64,000 nt of DNA from Thermoanaerobacterium aotearoense (GTDB lineage Bacteria > Bacillota > Thermoanaerobacteria > Thermoanaerobacterales > Thermoanaerobacteraceae), in contig NZ_CP047602.1 in NCBI RefSeq assembly GCF_009905255.1, positions 2,157,501-2,221,500 on the forward strand. Reading direction: 5' to 3'. The notes beneath the pieces are model-generated. The model did not search any database and was not told where the DNA came from. It worked only from the letters and a program-made list of their open reading frames with translations. Below are positions 63,160 to 64,000 of this stretch, piece by piece. Made by a program: the position numbers and the translations under genes. How positions within the stretch are numbered: the stretch's first letter is position 1; every line of letters begins with the position of its first letter.

Positions 63160-63196
63160 AAGAAAAAAAGTCATAGAATGACTGTCATTCTATGAC
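63160..63196 (-). terminator. terminator after universal-stress gene
   Basis: GTCATAGAATGAC and GTCATTCTATGAC pair perfectly; on the minus strand the hairpin is followed by TTTTTTTCT. It overlaps the end of the upstream gene and separates it from cdaA. Confidence 0.8.
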
Positions 63197-63598
63197 TTCA
63201 ACAATTATATTTTTCTCCTCAACCCGTTTTATAAGAGGATTTATCACGTCTCCGTGAATCAATACGTCAAAGGCAGATCTCAATGATTTGCCTACTATTA
63301 TCTCTGTAATATCGTTTTCAGCAGCAAATTCAGCCAAAGCATCTGAAATCTTTTTGCCAACCAATATGGATACTCTACCACCTAATTTCTGAGTCATCTC
63401 AAAGAGCTCGATTAAGATCTTGTGTTCTTTCAAATCTTTATATATATCATTGTTTTTATTCACATACACAACGCAAAATTCCCCATTTGTCTCTTTCGCC
63501 CTCTCTGCTCCTCTTTCAACAAGCCTTTGGCAGCTCTTTTGCGGAGTAACGCAAACCATAATTCTGCTTTTTACTCCGGGCTCGTAACTTAAAACCAT
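63185..63598 (-). CDS. universal stress protein-like (KdpD-type USP domain)
   Basis: 137 residues from ATG 63598, after AGGAGGCTTGCTG. KSRIMVCVTPQKSCQRLVERGA opens the fold and DITEIIVGKSLRSAFDVLIHGDV matches the GxS-type nucleotide loop found in the USP domain of KdpD sensor kinases. Here it is a single-domain protein. Function: a small nucleotide-binding regulator by family; not proven. Confidence 0.75.
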   Translation of the reverse strand: MVLSYEPGVKSRIMVCVTPQKSCQRLVERGAERAKETNGEFCVVYVNKNNDIYKDLKEHKILIELFEMTQKLGGRVSILVGKKISDALAEFAAENDITEIIVGKSLRSAFDVLIHGDVINPLIKRVEEKNIIVEVIE

Positions 63599-63667
63599 CA
63601 GCAAGCCTCCTATCAGGAGAAATAATAACAACTCCACATATATTATATATTCGATAACATATTAATG

Positions 63668-64000
63668 TCAATTAAACAAATCACCCGGTTTATTCCCACT
63701 AAACTTTTTATGACCCATATTTCTCTTAAGATACTCCTTTATATATATGATATCTTCTTCTGACGGTTCCATATTGCCGTACGCCAAATCATTATAAATT
63801 TTTGTAATCTTGTCGAAGTCAGAAAAACCAATATCCAATATTCTCTCTTGAAACTCTACAGTAGTTTCATTGTCAAATCTTTTAAGCCCTCTCCTTTCAA
63901 GTCTCTTTAAAATTTTGTTGTAATAGTGCAAAAAGGCACTTCTTCTTGAAGTAAGACGTCTTTTTAACAAAATATATTTGATAGCTGTAAACATAGCTAA
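63668..64000 (-). CDS. C-terminal part of a DUF4129/transglutaminase-like protein
   Basis: The frame runs off the right edge. The 108 or so visible residues include RRSAFLHYYNKILKRLERRG, and the TTVEFQERILD and YNDLAYGNMEPSEEDIIYIK segments typical of the DUF4129 tail of membrane-bound transglutaminase-like proteins. The start lies outside the window. Confidence 0.7.
   Translation of the reverse strand, partial: LAMFTAIKYILLKRRLTSRRSAFLHYYNKILKRLERRGLKRFDNETTVEFQERILDIGFSDFDKITKIYNDLAYGNMEPSEEDIIYIKEYLKRNMGHKKFSGNKPGDLFN

Overview
The window reads as the chromosome of a low-GC, anaerobic, probably thermophilic Firmicute. Gene content (glmS ribozyme, CdaA/CdaR, a four-subunit 2-oxoacid:ferredoxin oxidoreductase, hemerythrins, DUF438) and protein style suggest Thermoanaerobacterium or a close relative; this is inference, since no rRNA is present. 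No tRNA, rRNA or CRISPR array was seen.

Layout. 1-6.5 kb is ordinary chromosome: partial HelD helicase, DUF1294 membrane protein, two convergent hemerythrin-type proteins, a HAD phosphatase, a secreted serine hydrolase with peptidoglycan-binding and LysM modules, and a GNAT. 6.5-19.5 kb is a worn accessory zone: acetyltransferase fragments, a nucleotidyltransferase, a group II intron remnant, an arsR/permease/thioredoxin operon whose ferredoxin-like gene is frameshifted, an intact IS1634-family element, a decayed IS110 element, IS3 scraps, uridine phosphorylase, a Crp/Fnr regulator, a Nudix-GNAT fusion, and a CopZ-like Fe-S protein with an in-frame TGA.

19.8-53.4 kb is a Tn7-like island docked at glmS. 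It has a tnsA-tnsB-tnsC-tniQ(tnsD) operon (24.8-31.3 kb) and at least four right-end-type termini (19847, 20377, 22846, 53432). The last terminus lies 24 bp downstream of the glmS stop codon, the classical attTn7 position. Three 436-485 bp segments hold a left-end-like and a right-end-like array face to face. A 1.44-kb block ending in a right terminus is present twice (21408-22846 and 51996-53432). The tns operon is bracketed by two unrelated-in-sequence but identically built cassettes: HTH regulator, ImmA/IrrE-type metalloprotease, PIN-like nuclease. Each has TGTAA...TTACA palindromes in its promoter. These cassettes are the best candidate for a poorly described system here.

34-43 kb is cargo resembling antibiotic detoxification (GNATs, HD protein, HAD, LD-carboxypeptidase, methyltransferase behind an attenuator-like leader) plus small unknown genes and fragments. 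44-48.7 kb is a plasmid-like remnant (primase with a nonsense codon, truncated ParM-like gene) split by an IS21-family element whose istA has lost its first catalytic Asp. 49-52 kb holds a four-helix-bundle protein, a Uma2 protein and a NapH-like Fe-S membrane protein.

53.4-64 kb is core chromosome on the minus strand: glmS with its ribozyme, glmM, plsC, the 2-oxoacid oxidoreductase operon with a ParA-like ATPase, cdaR, cdaA, a universal-stress protein and the C-terminus of a DUF4129-type protein. cdaA and glmM in one neighbourhood is the usual c-di-AMP/cell-wall arrangement of Firmicutes.
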